Positions 35,530 to 48,068 of a stretch of 64,000 nucleotides of DNA are shown piece after piece. Under the pieces are notes generated by a model, which worked only from the letters and a program-made list of their open reading frames with translations, was not told the origin of the DNA and searched no databases. This stretch comes from Botryotinia globosa (lineage: Eukaryota; Ascomycota; Leotiomycetes; Helotiales; Sclerotiniaceae), in NCBI GenBank assembly GCA_014898425.1, contig RCSZ01000001.1, positions 1,984,001 through 2,048,000 of the forward strand, given 5' to 3'. The stretch's first letter is position 1. The number at the start of each line of letters is the position of its first letter. Position numbers and translations under genes: made by a program.

Positions 35530-38500
35530 GGGGGAGAAGGAGAGGGGATAGGGTGAGAGGGAGAGGGAGAGGGAAAGATAGTAGAGTAATGGGTGAGTTG
35601 CAGATGGGAATGGTACTCTCTTTGATGAAGAATGAGATAGATTTACAGGGTGTACGGAATGGTATTTTAAAGAGACGAACGAACAAACGAAGGAGGATTG
35701 AGAAATTCAAGATGCTTGATTAATAGCGCGCTCTAGATCATGGTTCCCGAACCACAAGAGTTCGAATAACTCGCATTTACCCTGAGATGGAAATTTCTTT
35801 CCCAATCGACGGGAAGAGAAATGAATCAGCGGGGAGGATTTATTTACCTCTTTTCTTTTCTCGTCTTTGTTCAAAATCTCACAAGCAAGGAGTTTGGAGT
35901 TTGGAGTTTGGAGTTTGGAGTTTGGATTGAGTTAGCGAGATTTTGGGGTTCCAAGGTTGGGTGTTTAGGAGTTTGTTTTTTGGGGGAGAGAATGATAATA
36001 TATACAGGATGATTGTCATTTATCACTTGCCATTTATCGTCTATGAATAGAGAAGAGAATTAAGAGGTTCATGAAGTTATTTATTTGTTGTCTACTTGGT
36101 GCGTGATATGTGTGATATGTGTGATATTTCTGGTGGCTCGGGATAGAGAAAGGATGGAGAGGAAGGTTGGATATTCGAGGGTGGGTGATGGTGGTGGCTG
36201 GGATTGAGATTTATGTATGTGTGCGTGTATGTGGAGATGATGAATTTCTATTTGTTTATGCACGATTTGAAAGATTTGGTATTGTTGTCGCACTTTCGAT
36301 AGATGTGTGAGAGAAGGTTCGAAATATTTACTACATGATCCACGATCTAGATACTGATTCTATCGTCCTTGACTCTTGCTGTGCGTAAGGGTTGGATACT
36401 TAGATCTACAAAAGCTGTTCCTGGTGCTGCATCTGGGAGGTTTATACAGCTGGGAGACATGCAACGGGGAAATCGAAAATAGGAATTGGCTATGGCAGGT
36501 GTAGTATCTGGCATGACGATGCATTGGAGAGGAGTAGGAGAAATCTACCTAGGTGCTCAGCATGAGCCACTGCCAAGAACGACGACAAACGCGACTTTCT
36601 GTCATGGATTTTGGGACCGTTCCTGAGTTGTGAATGATCATGTAGATCTGCTGCTGTAGATGCTCCTCAAATCCAGACTCTGTTCTTTCACTCACTTCGC
36701 TGGTTGACATATTCAAAGCACAAAGTCAAGCTGTAAACTAGCCCCTTCAGATTGCACTTCTTTAGACTTTATTCTGCTCAAACTTTGGCAGCTGCGGCAC
36801 ATAGAGAGACAAGATATCACCTCTACATCTCGTTTCTGTCACATCAACATGATAAAGTGCCATCTGGCCAGGAACTCATAATCTGAACATATCATCCTGA
36901 CTGATGAAAACCTGTTTCCTTTGGGATAAATCGTAGAATCCACATATTGTAAGTCTGAAATGTAATTCTTTTGAAATGGTCTGAAGAAACAATATTCCCA
37001 AAAGTTCTTTTCACACCAGAATTCCAAATCCAATGCTTTATTGGTACTGCCATCATTGTCCTTGTTTTTGGTTGAATTGCAGGTGACTGAACTTTCTCTG
37101 GGTGAACTTCGGGTCGAATTAAGCACAATTTAGTGTTGATTGTAATTAATAAAAATCTCTTATCAAACCCCAAGCTCGAGCCTTTGAGAATAATCGCTAC
37201 ATCTATACTACATCTATACTACATCTATACTACATCTATACTACATCTATACTACATCTATACAACCTCACGTTGTCTTGGTTGTTCAATCTGTCTGATT
37301 TCCATCAATTGTTCCTTGTTCGTGTTTGACTCGTTCGATTGTAGTATGTCTTCTTTGGCCGGTTTTTTGAGCTTGATTTCTGTTGCGGGCAATTGGAGTT
37401 GTATTTATCCTCCAATTGCTTCTCTTTCATGAGAATGTTGAGCTGGCTTGAGAGCTCTTGCTCAATGGCATACATACATAACCTTGTGGCAACTTTGCGC
37501 GCATTGCTCCCACTACACTACCTGAAAATCGCCAGATTCGTGTATTTGTGTGCTCCTTCCCAGTGGTCCCCCATTGTCTCCAATGTATCATTTGTTTTGT
37601 CTTGCAGATTGAATGGTATCTCCACCAACTTTGTCTTTCCATCAGTCAGTGATGTGTTCGTTCAATGTTTTGTACCCTCTGTCTAGTGATTCCCTGTCCA
37701 TGTCCACAACCCTCTACGTCAGTTTATGACCACCCATGTACTTGCTGACAAGACTGAGTCGTCGTCCTTGACATATGCTCAGTAGCTCAGTAACTCTTGG
37801 TGCGCGTAGTCCTCCATTGTATTGAATTATGATGGTGATGGATGGTTGACTGTAGACTGTAGAATGTGAATCGAGAGAGAGATGGTGTGAGGCGTAACTC
37901 CATGATCTATGGCTCACGACTGGTCAGCACTTCTATGGTCAAAAGATATAAAAGAGAACACAGCAAAGAAAGAAAGAAAGACAGACTCAACTTGGATATG
38001 TTTCAGGCGGGAGTCTAAGAAAGAATTATTAAATTCCTCCATGATTGTAGTCAGTCCTTTTTCAGGAAATGGTTTTTGACCAGTATTTTGTATCAATCAA
38101 CAGCTGAGTAACTGTCTGTACGTTGAGCAAATTGGCACCAAATCCAGGACTTTGATGTAGTGAAAGTTGCTTCACAATTGATTCCCAATTGATTTCCAAT
38201 TAATTCTTAGCTGTGTGGCTTGGAACTTGCTGTAGTATTTGTATAGAGTTGAGGGTATCATGGGATTGGAAGCCACCCCACCACCACTTCACTCCCCGGT
38301 GACCCAGACGCCACTAAGCTGGAATGTTGTCAACTTGATTTAAATAAAGACATTTCCTAAAACAATTGATTTTCACATTCCTTAAAACGATAAAATGACG
38401 AATGCTATAGAGGGGTGGAAGCTCATTGGATTTATACTTAATTACAAAGTTCTTTATGATATATATCTAATTCCTTTCTATAAGAAGCTTATACGCGTTT

Positions 38501-38862
38501 ATATCTAGATAGTTAAAGTAGAAATATATCTTGAAACCCTTTTTAATTAATTAAATGATATCTTACTGGGGTAATCGTCACCTGATCACTCTTAGTTAGG
38601 TCAATCCTTTATTATACCCGTGGACCTTCCCGGTTCTATCCAATCAGTGGCTTTGAGTGAGTGTTTGTCGCGTTAGTCTTTAAGATTAATAAACTAAGGA
38701 CCTGGCCCACGCCTAGGTAGATATTTCTACAACCTTCTTCTCCACTTCAATACAATAAAATAGAAGTATCAACCAACGTTTCTTTTATAAAAATAACAAT
38801 TTCTTTGCTTCATTGAGCTGGTCGTTGCTTCCAATTACTATTTGACATTCCTCCTCTTTACC
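35530..38862. other. Long intergenic region
   Basis: About 3.3 kb with no supported gene. It holds a GGAGTTT tandem repeat (35889-35926), a GTGATATGT repeat (about 36103-36126), an 11-nt array (37198-37263) and an AT-rich patch near 38340-38570 that looks like old repeat DNA. Short open frames are unspliced and unconserved in appearance. Confidence 0.5.
37198..37263. repeat. 11-nt tandem repeat CTACATCTATA, six copies
   Basis: Six perfect or near-perfect units in intergenic DNA. Confidence 0.95.
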
Positions 38863-40689
38863 ATGGGTTCCCTGGGTATGGAGAATGGAGGGGTAGCTTC
38901 ACTTGGCGGGGCATCTGCTCTTGTAAGTCTTCAATCCGTCAATTATGGACACTATCATACATGGCATAGTCATCTTTCCGAAAGGATGACAAGTTTATGG
39001 CTTAATTCTGGTTCTGCAGCTCTTATTGAAGTCTTTTATCGAGAATTCTGAGATCCCAAGCTAACTTTTTAATCTCAACAGGATTTGCGAATTAAGAAGG
39101 AACCCGTGCCAGAGCTTCCTCTTTCTACTATACCTCAAGTTCCTGGCCAAATCGACTCCACAATTGTGAGTTTTATATCTACTTGAGGAACCTAATATAT
39201 TGAACTAACTTTCACTTAGAACCAATCGCGTATAAAATCTGAACCGTTTCCAGATACTCAATTACCCACTGTTCCCGAAAATACCGGAGTTTCTATAAAC
39301 AATGGGCCGGAGATCAAAGATAACGGCAATATTGACAGCCGATCGATTGAGCCTCAGTTCGACCATAAAGATGCTATCAAAGAGCTGTTGAAAATCAGTA
39401 TGGGACCTGGATTTAAAGTCTCCGATATCAACACTGAACCCACAGCTGCCCTAGAGACACTCAAAGAGATAAAAGAGTCTGTCAAAAACGCTGCGGTTTC
39501 TTGCAAAAATGGTTCCAAGACAATTCTTGAGCAATGGCAAAAAGTCAAGATCTTTTTCTATATAATCTCACACATCGACGGCAGCATTACACCAGAATTT
39601 AGGTACGGGGTCATTCTTTTTGTTATTTTTACTGCTTTTATAGTATCCACAACGATAAAGTAGCTAACCACCATCATAGCAAGCGTCTCAGACTCCTTGA
39701 GATCCTTGGGCTTTTTACCAATCCAGTATTCAAGTGCCCTACAGAATACTCCAGCATTGCAAAAGCTCTGATCGATAGAATTGAGGCTCAAAATGGTTTC
39801 GAGGCTCCACCTCCACCAGCAGCAGCATTGGCAGCATTGACTATCGACGCACAATCTGCTAATGCAAATAAAAATAAGAAGCGAAAGTCAGTCAGCGAGA
39901 CTCCTACCTCTTCGAAGAGATCTAGGGATAATTCTACCTCCCGGAAAAGCCCGGTGCCTAGTTCCACAGGCTACTCGGCTCCACCTGCATCGGCTAATTA
40001 TATTTGGGGAGATAATGGTATCATGCGTGGCATTTTATGGAAACAGGGTGGTTATTTAATTCTCGACGAGAACAAGGCGCACGTATTCAAGAAGAACGCG
40101 AAGATTCACGGTCACAATGGTCTCACTGTTGGAGACTGCTGGCCAAGACAAATGGCAGCACTTCGTGATGGTGCACATGGTAATTAAACACTCTCAACAG
40201 CCCCATTTCCTCGTGAAGCTAGACTAATCTCTTCTAATAGGAGCTCCACAAGCTGGAATCGTTGGAGATAAGAAAGAAGGCGCTTATAGCATCGTAATTT
40301 CAAAGCACTATGAAGGATTTGATAGGGATGAAGGAGATATAGTATACTATTCTGCACCTGGTGCTAAGGAATCCATCACCAAGGAAGCCAATTCGGAAAA
40401 CTCAGGTGTAATGGTCTTGAGACGATCAATGGAGACCAGAAAGCCAGTTCGTGTTCTAAGAGCCGCTAATTGTGCTTGGAAAAACCGCCCTGCCGCTGGC
40501 ATTAGATACGATGGACTATATGAAGTTACAGATGGCAAGGACGAAACCAATGGAAAGGGTGGCAAGTTTTGGAGATTCACATTGAAGAGACTGCGTCGGG
40601 TCGATGGAAGAGATCAGGCTCCTATCAATCTTAGTAGACCTACCAAGGCGGAAGTTGGTCTGTTCGAGAAGGTTAAAGGTGGCTATTAA
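38863..40689 (+). CDS. SRA/YDG-domain protein (candidate methylated-DNA reader)
   Basis: Five exons (38863-38922, 39082-39165, 39220-39602, 39680-40179, 40241-40689) join in frame and give 491 residues. The C-terminal 200 residues form a typical SAD/SRA (YDG) domain: GIMRGILWKQGGY, HGHNGLTVGDCW, GIVGDKKEGAYSIVIS, HYEGFDRDEGDIVYYS, then PVRVLRAAN and RPAAGIRYDGLYEV with the YDG signature. Before it come a predicted helical segment (residues about 90-200, including EILGLFTNPVFKCP) and a basic, Ser-rich linker with KNKKRK, a likely nuclear signal. Two repeated short sites near the N terminus read RIKKEP and RIKSEP, matching the SUMO consensus pattern. Unlike UHRF1 there is no RING, PHD or ubiquitin-like domain. 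SRA domains bind hemimethylated or modified cytosine. Confidence 0.92.
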
Positions 40690-43600
40690 TAGGTCCTTGC
40701 TAGGCTACATAGGTCTATTGGGAGTTTTTGAGGAGTTTGGCTTGTGCTAGGGGATACCAAGTGCTTTAATCATCAGGCTGAAAGAACGTTTTATATCAGG
40801 AAGTAATGCCGGGGTACAGGATACTACGTCCCGATTGGTTTGGAATTACACAGTACCTGGTATAGCGTAGCAATAGGAAATAGAAATCATATGTGTATTC
40901 TTGCTTTTCAACCCGGAATTCTAAACTCTGATAATCTAATGCTCACAATGTATATCTCTTTATGCTGGTTAGACTTGGTAAGATGTATATACAAGGTATA
41001 TAGGATTAGAGGGTTTTGTTGTTGTCTACCCCCTTCATATGAAGGGGAATTTTACGTGCATAGTGTGTATATAAAATGAAACATGATATAATATCACGTG
41101 TTTATCACGTGCTCTACTACTTTGGGATGAATGTAAAAATCCTATCTCAGAATATATTATCATCTCAAGTTACATTTCTAAAGTATTCAAATGCCAGATA
41201 TTTTTTTAATGATTAGTTAAACTATCATCTAAGATCGATATATATACTCTTTAAACAACTTCTAAAAGTCTACTTTCTTCTAAGACAATATTCCTCTATC
41301 GTATAATTACTATAATCATAGAGCTCTTCTTACTCATCTAGAGGTTAGTATTCGTTGATTATTTGGAATTGATTCTTAGATTAAATTTATAATCTTAGAA
41401 TTGCTTTTGTGCTGGAGGAGTATTCGTCTGAAAAATAAGATCGATATGTGAATAGTTTTAGAGAGTTGTTATATACTTGTTTAGAGATCTCTTTCTACTA
41501 GTGAGATATTGAATGCATGAGAAATGAGTGATGTGGATGTAATGTATACTCTAAAGATTATCTCGATAGTACTAACTAGAGAAGATATATTATATCTCGC
41601 ATATCTTTTTCTATAGAGTAGGATATAAATATGTATATAAAGAAATCAATAAAGATGAGATTGTTTATTAGATCTAGTGTGCCATAGGTTCTAATCTTGA
41701 AAGAAAGATTGAAAATAGAATTGATTATTGCTCTATACTAGTAGTTGTTGGCTGTGTGTGGATACTACTCGATGGATAGATGAATATGTTTTTAATAAGT
41801 TGTGATATATACATGAAAAAGATAGAATTATGTCTCTTCTTGTTTTTCTTCTTCTTCTTCTTCGCTATTTATAGTTGAGTGACTGCTCGCAGAGGTATAA
41901 CAAGAGTAGTATATCGATGGCAAGGCCTAAAAACTATATAGGTATTGAAAGTAGAAAGTTTCGTCACTTTGAGAGCCTGTTTCCCTGCAAAGTGCTTTCC
42001 TATTGTTTCACCTGGACGTGGGGTTATGAAATAGAATTGTAAAATTGTCATTGTCAGATGAAATACGCTGTTGAAGCTTCCGTCTGCGATTATAGCTCAT
42101 TAGCACTACTTCAAGGATCAGAATACTTGGTAATCCATAGAACAGGAAGATAGGAAGCTTGATGAGGCTCACTATCACTGGACCGGTGATTTGCATGAGA
42201 TAGGCTGGCTGTGAAGAAGTGTAGCGGTCGGATTATATGCTTGCTGGAGAGATATTTATTACAGGTTTACCTCCTTAATAATCTTGCTTTTCGTAAAAAT
42301 CGAAGCTATATACACACGAAAAAAGAGAACCTCGCTTAATGAAGCTTAATTCTAGCGATCTTATTAGTCATAATGATTTTGTAACTTTCTTAGTATTATA
42401 ATATAATATCAAACTAATAAATATAAACAATCTTTTTTAATAAAACTATTGAAATTCAATTGAATAAAAAAGAAAATGTAATAACTATATAGAATATACT
42501 AAAGACTTTCAAATGATATATTTTTTATAATATTAGCTAAAGTTTTTATAAAGGATTAAAGTTTATATAATCAATCAAAAGAGGGTTATATTGATAGGCC
42601 TATTATTAATAAATATTATTTTAACACTATAGCTTTTATAGTTCAATAGTATAATTAACGACTCAATATGAAAATGACACAATTAGATCTGAATAAAATT
42701 AAAATCTAAATAAATTTGAAATTTGAAATAAGTTTTAAATCTGAAATAAAATTCCCTTTTTAAGATTTTTATAATTATAATTATAATTATACTATACTTT
42801 CTCAAAAAGCAAGAGGTCTGGGGGCTCGCAGGCCCCTGATTTTGATGAAGGGATCTCCGGTGAACTCTGTGAAGTTGAATGACTGGGGAACGGTGGAGGC
42901 AGCAATGTTAATATTATACGGTACAGTTGATCTTTTGATACTAAGCTATATACCAGATATTCACGCGTCTTATGATAACATACACCATATCAGCACCGTG
43001 ATAATACCACTAACTTACCCAAGTAGTTAAACAGATCGCTGTAGTATAAATCTAAAGTATTCAGAAGACTATTCCCCTTCGATTTAGGAAATCAGCGGAT
43101 AGTTATATCTCTAAACATTCGTCGGGTCCTACTTCCTCTTTAATGCTCGCAGAGAGGGCAATTTCTCCTTCGAGTAAAGCGTCTCCAGATCTATAGATAT
43201 TCGTTAGAAACCCTAAGAATATACTTCTTTAGCCAGTTTATACTCACTTTTCCCCCTCTAAGACCGACAGTAGGCAACTGCGAGGCTAATACACCTGATG
43301 AATAATTATACTCTGCTAGTATAGTTCTTCCAAGGTAAAGTTTTGTATTATAGTATTCAACTCTTATATTCTCAAATAATGAATTACTATCATCTCAATA
43401 TACATGTGCCTTTCTACTTAGATCATGAGCGTGTGGTGATTTAGATGTATAGTACTTCACTGGAAGATCTGAAATCTGTAGACAATCAAGCAAAGCCTGA
43501 CGCTACATGAATGAATACGTATGTATAGTACAGCATACTTGACTACTTAGGATTCAAGACTATACTGTTTAGCCTACTATTTGGATGTGAAATATTTCCT

Positions 43601-43746
43601 TTCACCCCTGGGCTGATGTTATGGCTTGCCAATCAAACCCACTCGAGAGCCCCAAACTCCGAATAAATATGGCAGAGTATTAGACTTTCCATCTTCTCGA
43701 CCGGGAAGACAAACTCCGGAAGCAGTAAACTAACCCTTTTTCGCAT
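40690..43746. other. Long AT-rich intergenic region
   Basis: About 3 kb. It holds tandem CACGTG elements at 41093-41112, a CTT-rich stretch near 41840, the dispersed repeat copy B (42264-42400) and an AT-rich RIP-like island (42280-42790). No gene was supported. The stretch 42800-43700 is mixed composition with no readable protein. Confidence 0.6.
42264..42400 (+). repeat. Dispersed repeat, copy B (inverted relative to 24522-24658)
   Basis: Starts GGTTTACCTCCTTAATA and shares ATAATGATTTTGTAACTTT with the reverse complement of 24522-24658 at the same spacing. Similarity fades outside these limits, where both copies run into AT-rich DNA. Confidence 0.8.
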
Positions 43747-44954
43747 CTAACACTGGTAAATCTGATCCTTGCTGAATCCCAACTCTCCAAGGATTCCTTG
43801 ACTTCCATTGCGCTCGCCCAGGAGCGACGCTTCCATCGCCGGCGGCCCGCATACAAACACCTTCTCAGGCACATTCGAGGATTTCGATAACGCGTCCTTG
43901 ATCAATTCTTTCGTGACTCGGCCCCCGAGGAAGACCGAGTCTGGACCGGGGTGAGTAACGGTGTAGACGACACTGAAGCGGTCCGGGTGGGTCTTTGCAA
44001 TCTCGTCGAATTCGGAGCGGAAGAGGGCGTCCTCATCGGTGTTGATGCCGAACAGAAGGGTTACTTTGGTCTTTTCCGAGGGATTGGAGAAGATCCCCCT
44101 CAGGAGTTGAGCCATGGGGGTGATACCTCTAATTGTAATGTTAGGACTGTGCTGGACAGGACTGAATCGGATGTCCGAGTGCTTACGCCCCACCGGCAAT
44201 CATAACAATGTGACTGAATTCATTCTGCTTCCACTTGTACCCGCCGAGAGCTGCGAGAATAAACAGCGAATCTCCCGGTTTGAGGGAATGGATGTGCTGG
44301 CTTGCCTGGCCTCCTGGGTAACGCTTGATTACCAGATCCACATAGCCAGGTGCATCTAAGATTTCCAGTTAGTTTGAATTTCCAACCGGAGGGAGACAGC
44401 AGCGTACTTAGATCGCTGATGGGTGTGTAAGGTCTGACTACCGGACGCCATTGGCCAGCCTAAAAAGAGAGTCGAGTCAGTATTGCAATATCACAACAGG
44501 AACGACGGTAGCTTGTGGACTTGATTGGAGTCAACAGTGGCATTTCAAAAAGAAGAAAGCCTCATGATAATACGAACAGGTTTTGTGAGGGTTAAAAGAG
44601 AGGCTGCAAGCTCATGAGTCAGCAAGATACTAGACTCATTCTGGGGAGCTCTTGAACCATACAAATTAAGGATAAGCCGCTGACTGAATCTTCAGTAGGC
44701 AAGCTGAATCTGAAACGACTCGAGTCGTGGTTCAATTTCTCGACGCTGTGTAGCTTCAACGAAGTGAAAGCTGGACCTCTCCCAAAAGTCTTTGGTCGCG
44801 ACTGCTGGTTACTCGTGCCTTGTTCGGCTTTTTTGTCTGAAATCGAGTAGTAGGTGAAGCCTCCAATTGTCGCAGCCACAGCCGCGAGGCTCAATAGATT
44901 CTGCTGGCTGCGTAGCACAGTGTGCGATGGTCTTGTGAAGATTTTGTTGAACAT
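43747..44954 (-). CDS. NADH-cytochrome b5 reductase-like flavoenzyme (mitochondrial Mcr1 type)
   Basis: Four exons (44954-44631, 44459-44408, 44355-44187, 44128-43747) join in frame and give 308 residues. The N terminus is Arg-containing and followed by a hydrophobic segment (LLSLAAVAATIGGFTYY), fitting mitochondrial outer-membrane or intermembrane-space targeting. The FAD-binding motif RPYTPIS lies near residue 117, the NADH-binding glycine motif AGGAGITPM near 180 and CGPPAM near 272. The family transfers electrons from NADH to cytochrome b5 or other acceptors for sterol and fatty-acid desaturation and ascorbyl-radical recycling. The region just before the first intron is less like the family than the rest, so that junction is uncertain. 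An in-frame upstream ATG at 45011 would add 19 residues. Confidence 0.88.
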
Positions 44955-45315
44955 AATGTTAGTGGAGTAGCGGGTGACTAGAGTTGTGATGTGAGGGTGT
45001 ATTTTAGTCAAAGTTTATATTATGTGTGGATGAATGGTTGAATGATCTTGAGTTTTAATAAGCTGGGCTTGCGGTGATATGAGGAATGGGAGAGGGATTT
45101 ATTTTTCATTCTTTTTACAAATGTATATGATATAGACATCTTCATACGATTTCGCTAACCTGAGCCGGTCTTTCGGACTTAGAACCTGGGTAGAGTCCGC
45201 GTATGTCTCATGACTTTTCGGCGAAGAAAAAGAAAAGTCACGACCATACGGAATTTGTATGTACCGTCGTGCCATAGCAACAAATATGACGAAGGCACAG
45301 CACAACAGAGCACAG

Positions 45316-45670
45316 ATATTGTGTGTGCATTGCATATAGCGCCTGAAACAAGGTAGCGAAGGCAGCTTGTAGCTAAGCGCGCTCGAATGCGAGAGAGCGT
45401 GCTCTGCGCACCCTCTCTTCCCCTTTCGCGAGCACATACCGGTAGGTAGTTTTCGAAAGCTTTATCAATCGTATAAGTTTTTCCCCATGACATAATCAGA
45501 TATCTAGCCAATTAAAATTGCTTAATTAATTTATGATCAGTTTATTTAGGCTTGTATATCTTTCCATGATTTTAGGATTTACTTAGATTTTCAGATTGTT
45601 GATAATTATGAATTGTGCACTAGAACCCTTTCACTAGTACTTGCAGTATTTCGTACTAACAGTACAAAGT
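45316..45670 (+). repeat. Dispersed repeat, copy 1 (direct orientation, see 50908-51164)
   Basis: Shares ATATTGTGTGTGCATTGCA exactly with 50908 and continues with alignable sequence (GCCTG.AACAA..TAGC.AAGGCAGCT, CGCTCG..GCGAGAG). A weaker match is visible to the CCTTT..CTA.TA.TT.CAGTA segment near the right end. Minus-strand open frames over both copies look like paralogues but are repeat translation, not genes. Confidence 0.75.
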
Positions 45671-47251
45671 AGTTCCAAGTATCCAATTGTCGAGACTAAA
45701 CGTATGGACACGTAATTACGCCTTCTTACGTCAGATGTGCCTGACTGGCCTAATTCTTGGTGTCAATCAATTTGCTGTTTGTTCTTCTCAATGATGACCG
45801 TGCCTAGTGCGAAACTCGAATTGGTCGTCAATCATTCACAGCAGATACGTGGCAGCGAATGGGAGTCTGTAGGAATTCCTCCTAGAATTTGTGCGTGGTT
45901 ATACATTGTCTGTTACTGGAGCAGGTGCTGCAGAGTACATAACAAGTGTTGAGATTTACTATCTTATTTGCGGTAATTGCTGGAGTGTGCACTGTAGAGT
46001 TCATAACAAGTCTCTCATCCGCCGATGTGGATGGATTGGTAAGTCTAAGCATCTGCCAGTGTAGGGCCCAGCATAAAAGAGCTCTGGTTTTTCGTTTTGG
46101 GAATCCGTATTTCTTTGATGATGTTTGAGAAGGACAAAATATGTGTAGATGCCATAGCTCTCCTCTGGCACCACGTTTGTATATTTCGAGCTTCCTAGCA
46201 GTCTATTTAATTGCGGTCTGAGCACCATTGGACAGTCGATACTCTTTGTTGTCATGTTTGTAAGATGATTCTAAATCCGTGGTTTCGTCACTGTTGCTGT
46301 CATCCCATTTTTAGTCTCACGACATATATTGAACTTGGTAAACTCCTCTATTGATGCTGTGCGTCATTTCTGTTTGTGCAAATGCTCTGGCTATCGACCG
46401 ATACTAGCTCGATGGTTAGAAGTCCCCCAGTTTCCCATAAATATATATATATGTACGAAACGCTTTTATCGAGTCAATTTGCACTAGGGTCCTGCAGTAC
46501 TCTCGCACGAATATCCTTCAGGTCATCCAAGTAAGTTTTTCTGTTTTTTCCTATTTTTTTATTTTAATAAATCTTTTAAAACAAAGTATTATAAAGGAAA
46601 TTCATTATTATATATATATAAAAGTATAAAAGATTATCTAATAGTTCTATTATTATAAAATCTCATTTATAATAAAATAGATTTAATAGATTTTTTCGTT
46701 ATTTTCATCTATTAATAAAATCTTGTCATAAAATCAAATAAGGATTGATTATTTTCCTATTAAAATAATAACTATTACTTAATTAAGCTCTCAAACCTGA
46801 TATCAATGTCTATAAATATTATTGATAATACTACAACTTTAATTATTCTATTCGAATAATATTTATTTAATAAACTAAATAATTACTATTGAACCCTAAT
46901 ATATAATATAAATACCTATATTATATTCTATTAGAATTTTAAAAGTTATTACAAATATTTGAAATACATTCACTTAACTACTATTATATTTCAATCTATT
47001 TATAATCTCATTAATCTACCTTTCTAAAAAAAACAAAATAACACCTTATACTCCAGGGATTTATTAATAAATTGTTGAAGGAATACCTGGATATATTCTA
47101 TATTATATATTTAGATGAAGTTGTCCTAATAGGCCGCCATATTTGCTTGTTCATTGGTTTTCGTCAAGAACCCATGCGTGGCAGTTTTTATAATCTGAGC
47201 TTGGCAATTGCGGTATTCTTGAATCAATTTGAAAATTCTTTCATTACTTTA

Positions 47252-47273
47252 CCCCCCCCCCCCCCCCCCCCCC
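47252..47273. repeat. Poly(C) run of 22
   Basis: Uninterrupted C homopolymer about 175 nt upstream of the next open reading frame. Such runs are rare and prone to length error in assemblies. Confidence 0.95.
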
Positions 47274-47447
47274 TCACACCGTCACATCCAAGAGACCTGT
47301 CAACAGGAAACGACAACTCGCGCCAACTCCAGTTTTGATCTCGTGAATCTTTAGTGATAACCTGATAGACACTTTCTCGAAGAAACCGCTGAAATCAGAT
47401 TTTAAGTTGATATGAATCATAACCTTCTCGATTTTTAGAATACAAAC

Positions 47448-48068
47448 ATGCTGCCCAATTCTACTCCAAGTACTTCTAGTGACGATGACATTGGCTCAAT
47501 CCCAACAGCTCGAACCCATTCCTCGAAAACCTCCAACAGAAGTCGCACTGCGCTAAGAGCAGGAGGTATTACGGAATACATCACAGTTGGCAATGTTCTT
47601 GCGGTACTTTTGATCGCTCATCTGATTTTTAATAACATGAAAGCTATGATTACTGGTCCAGCCCTTTCTTTCGATTCCGATAGTTCTACTATCGGGGCAT
47701 CCACCGCTACAATCACATCTACCAGTTATACATCTAGCTCTACCGTCTTCTCTAATCAACGCTCTCATGGAAATTCTGATGATGATGACTCAAGCTCAAA
47801 CCCTTTGCCCAACTTTACCTACCAAATCCGTGCGTCCTCATCTGGGAAATTCCTCGCTTCAAACTCAGGCGTTGTCACTTTAGTTGGCCCGCGCTCTGGA
47901 AAGAATCCCGGCACCCACGTAAGTATAAATCTCCCCAGTCCCCCTTCCACCGTTTCACGCTGAACTAATCCTCGATGATAGTGGAAATGCATTCAAACGC
48001 TCTCACTAAAGAAGAACAATGTCAAAAAACCCTACAATCTCCCTTCTCTCTTTGCGCCAAAGCATTAG
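47448..48068 (+). pseudogene. Truncated membrane-anchored protein with beta-trefoil-like start
   Basis: Exon 47448-47918 joins in phase 0 to an exon from 47982. Together they encode 185 residues: a polar N terminus, one membrane helix (ITVGNVLAVLLIAHLIF), a Ser/Thr-rich linker, then NFTYQIRASSSGKFLA..VTLVGPRSG..GTHWKCIQT. The last part matches how a fascin-like/actin-crosslinking beta-trefoil domain begins in a fungal family that normally continues with a GWLGF-type motif. Here the sequence instead turns into unrelated residues and stops at 48066-48068, where LINE-like sequence begins. It therefore appears to have lost most of its C-terminal domain through a retroelement insertion. It could still be expressed as a short protein. 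The family call is from memory of the motif and moderate. Confidence 0.5.

Larger units (their letters stand above)
44955..47447. other. Intergenic region with dispersed repeat, AT-rich island and poly(C)
   Basis: About 2.5 kb. It contains repeat copy 45316-45670, two similar segments of about 43 nt near 45912-45954 and 45970-46012 (both containing a GTTC/GTAC-ATAACAAGT core), an AT-rich island 46540-47070 and a run of 22 C (47252-47273). No gene was supported. Confidence 0.55.

Noticed and set aside
35745..35775. tRNA-like hairpins containing GAGTTCGAATAACTC
   Set aside because: The T-loop register and stem pairing do not fit a tRNA, and acceptor and anticodon arms are absent.
37198..37263. 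CRISPR-like array
   Set aside because: Units are contiguous 11-mers without spacers in a eukaryotic genome; plain tandem repeat.
45099..45511. Overlapping minus frames of 110-112 codons resembling frames at 50750-51082
   Set aside because: The similarity comes from the underlying dispersed DNA repeat; different frames are used, so these are not related proteins.
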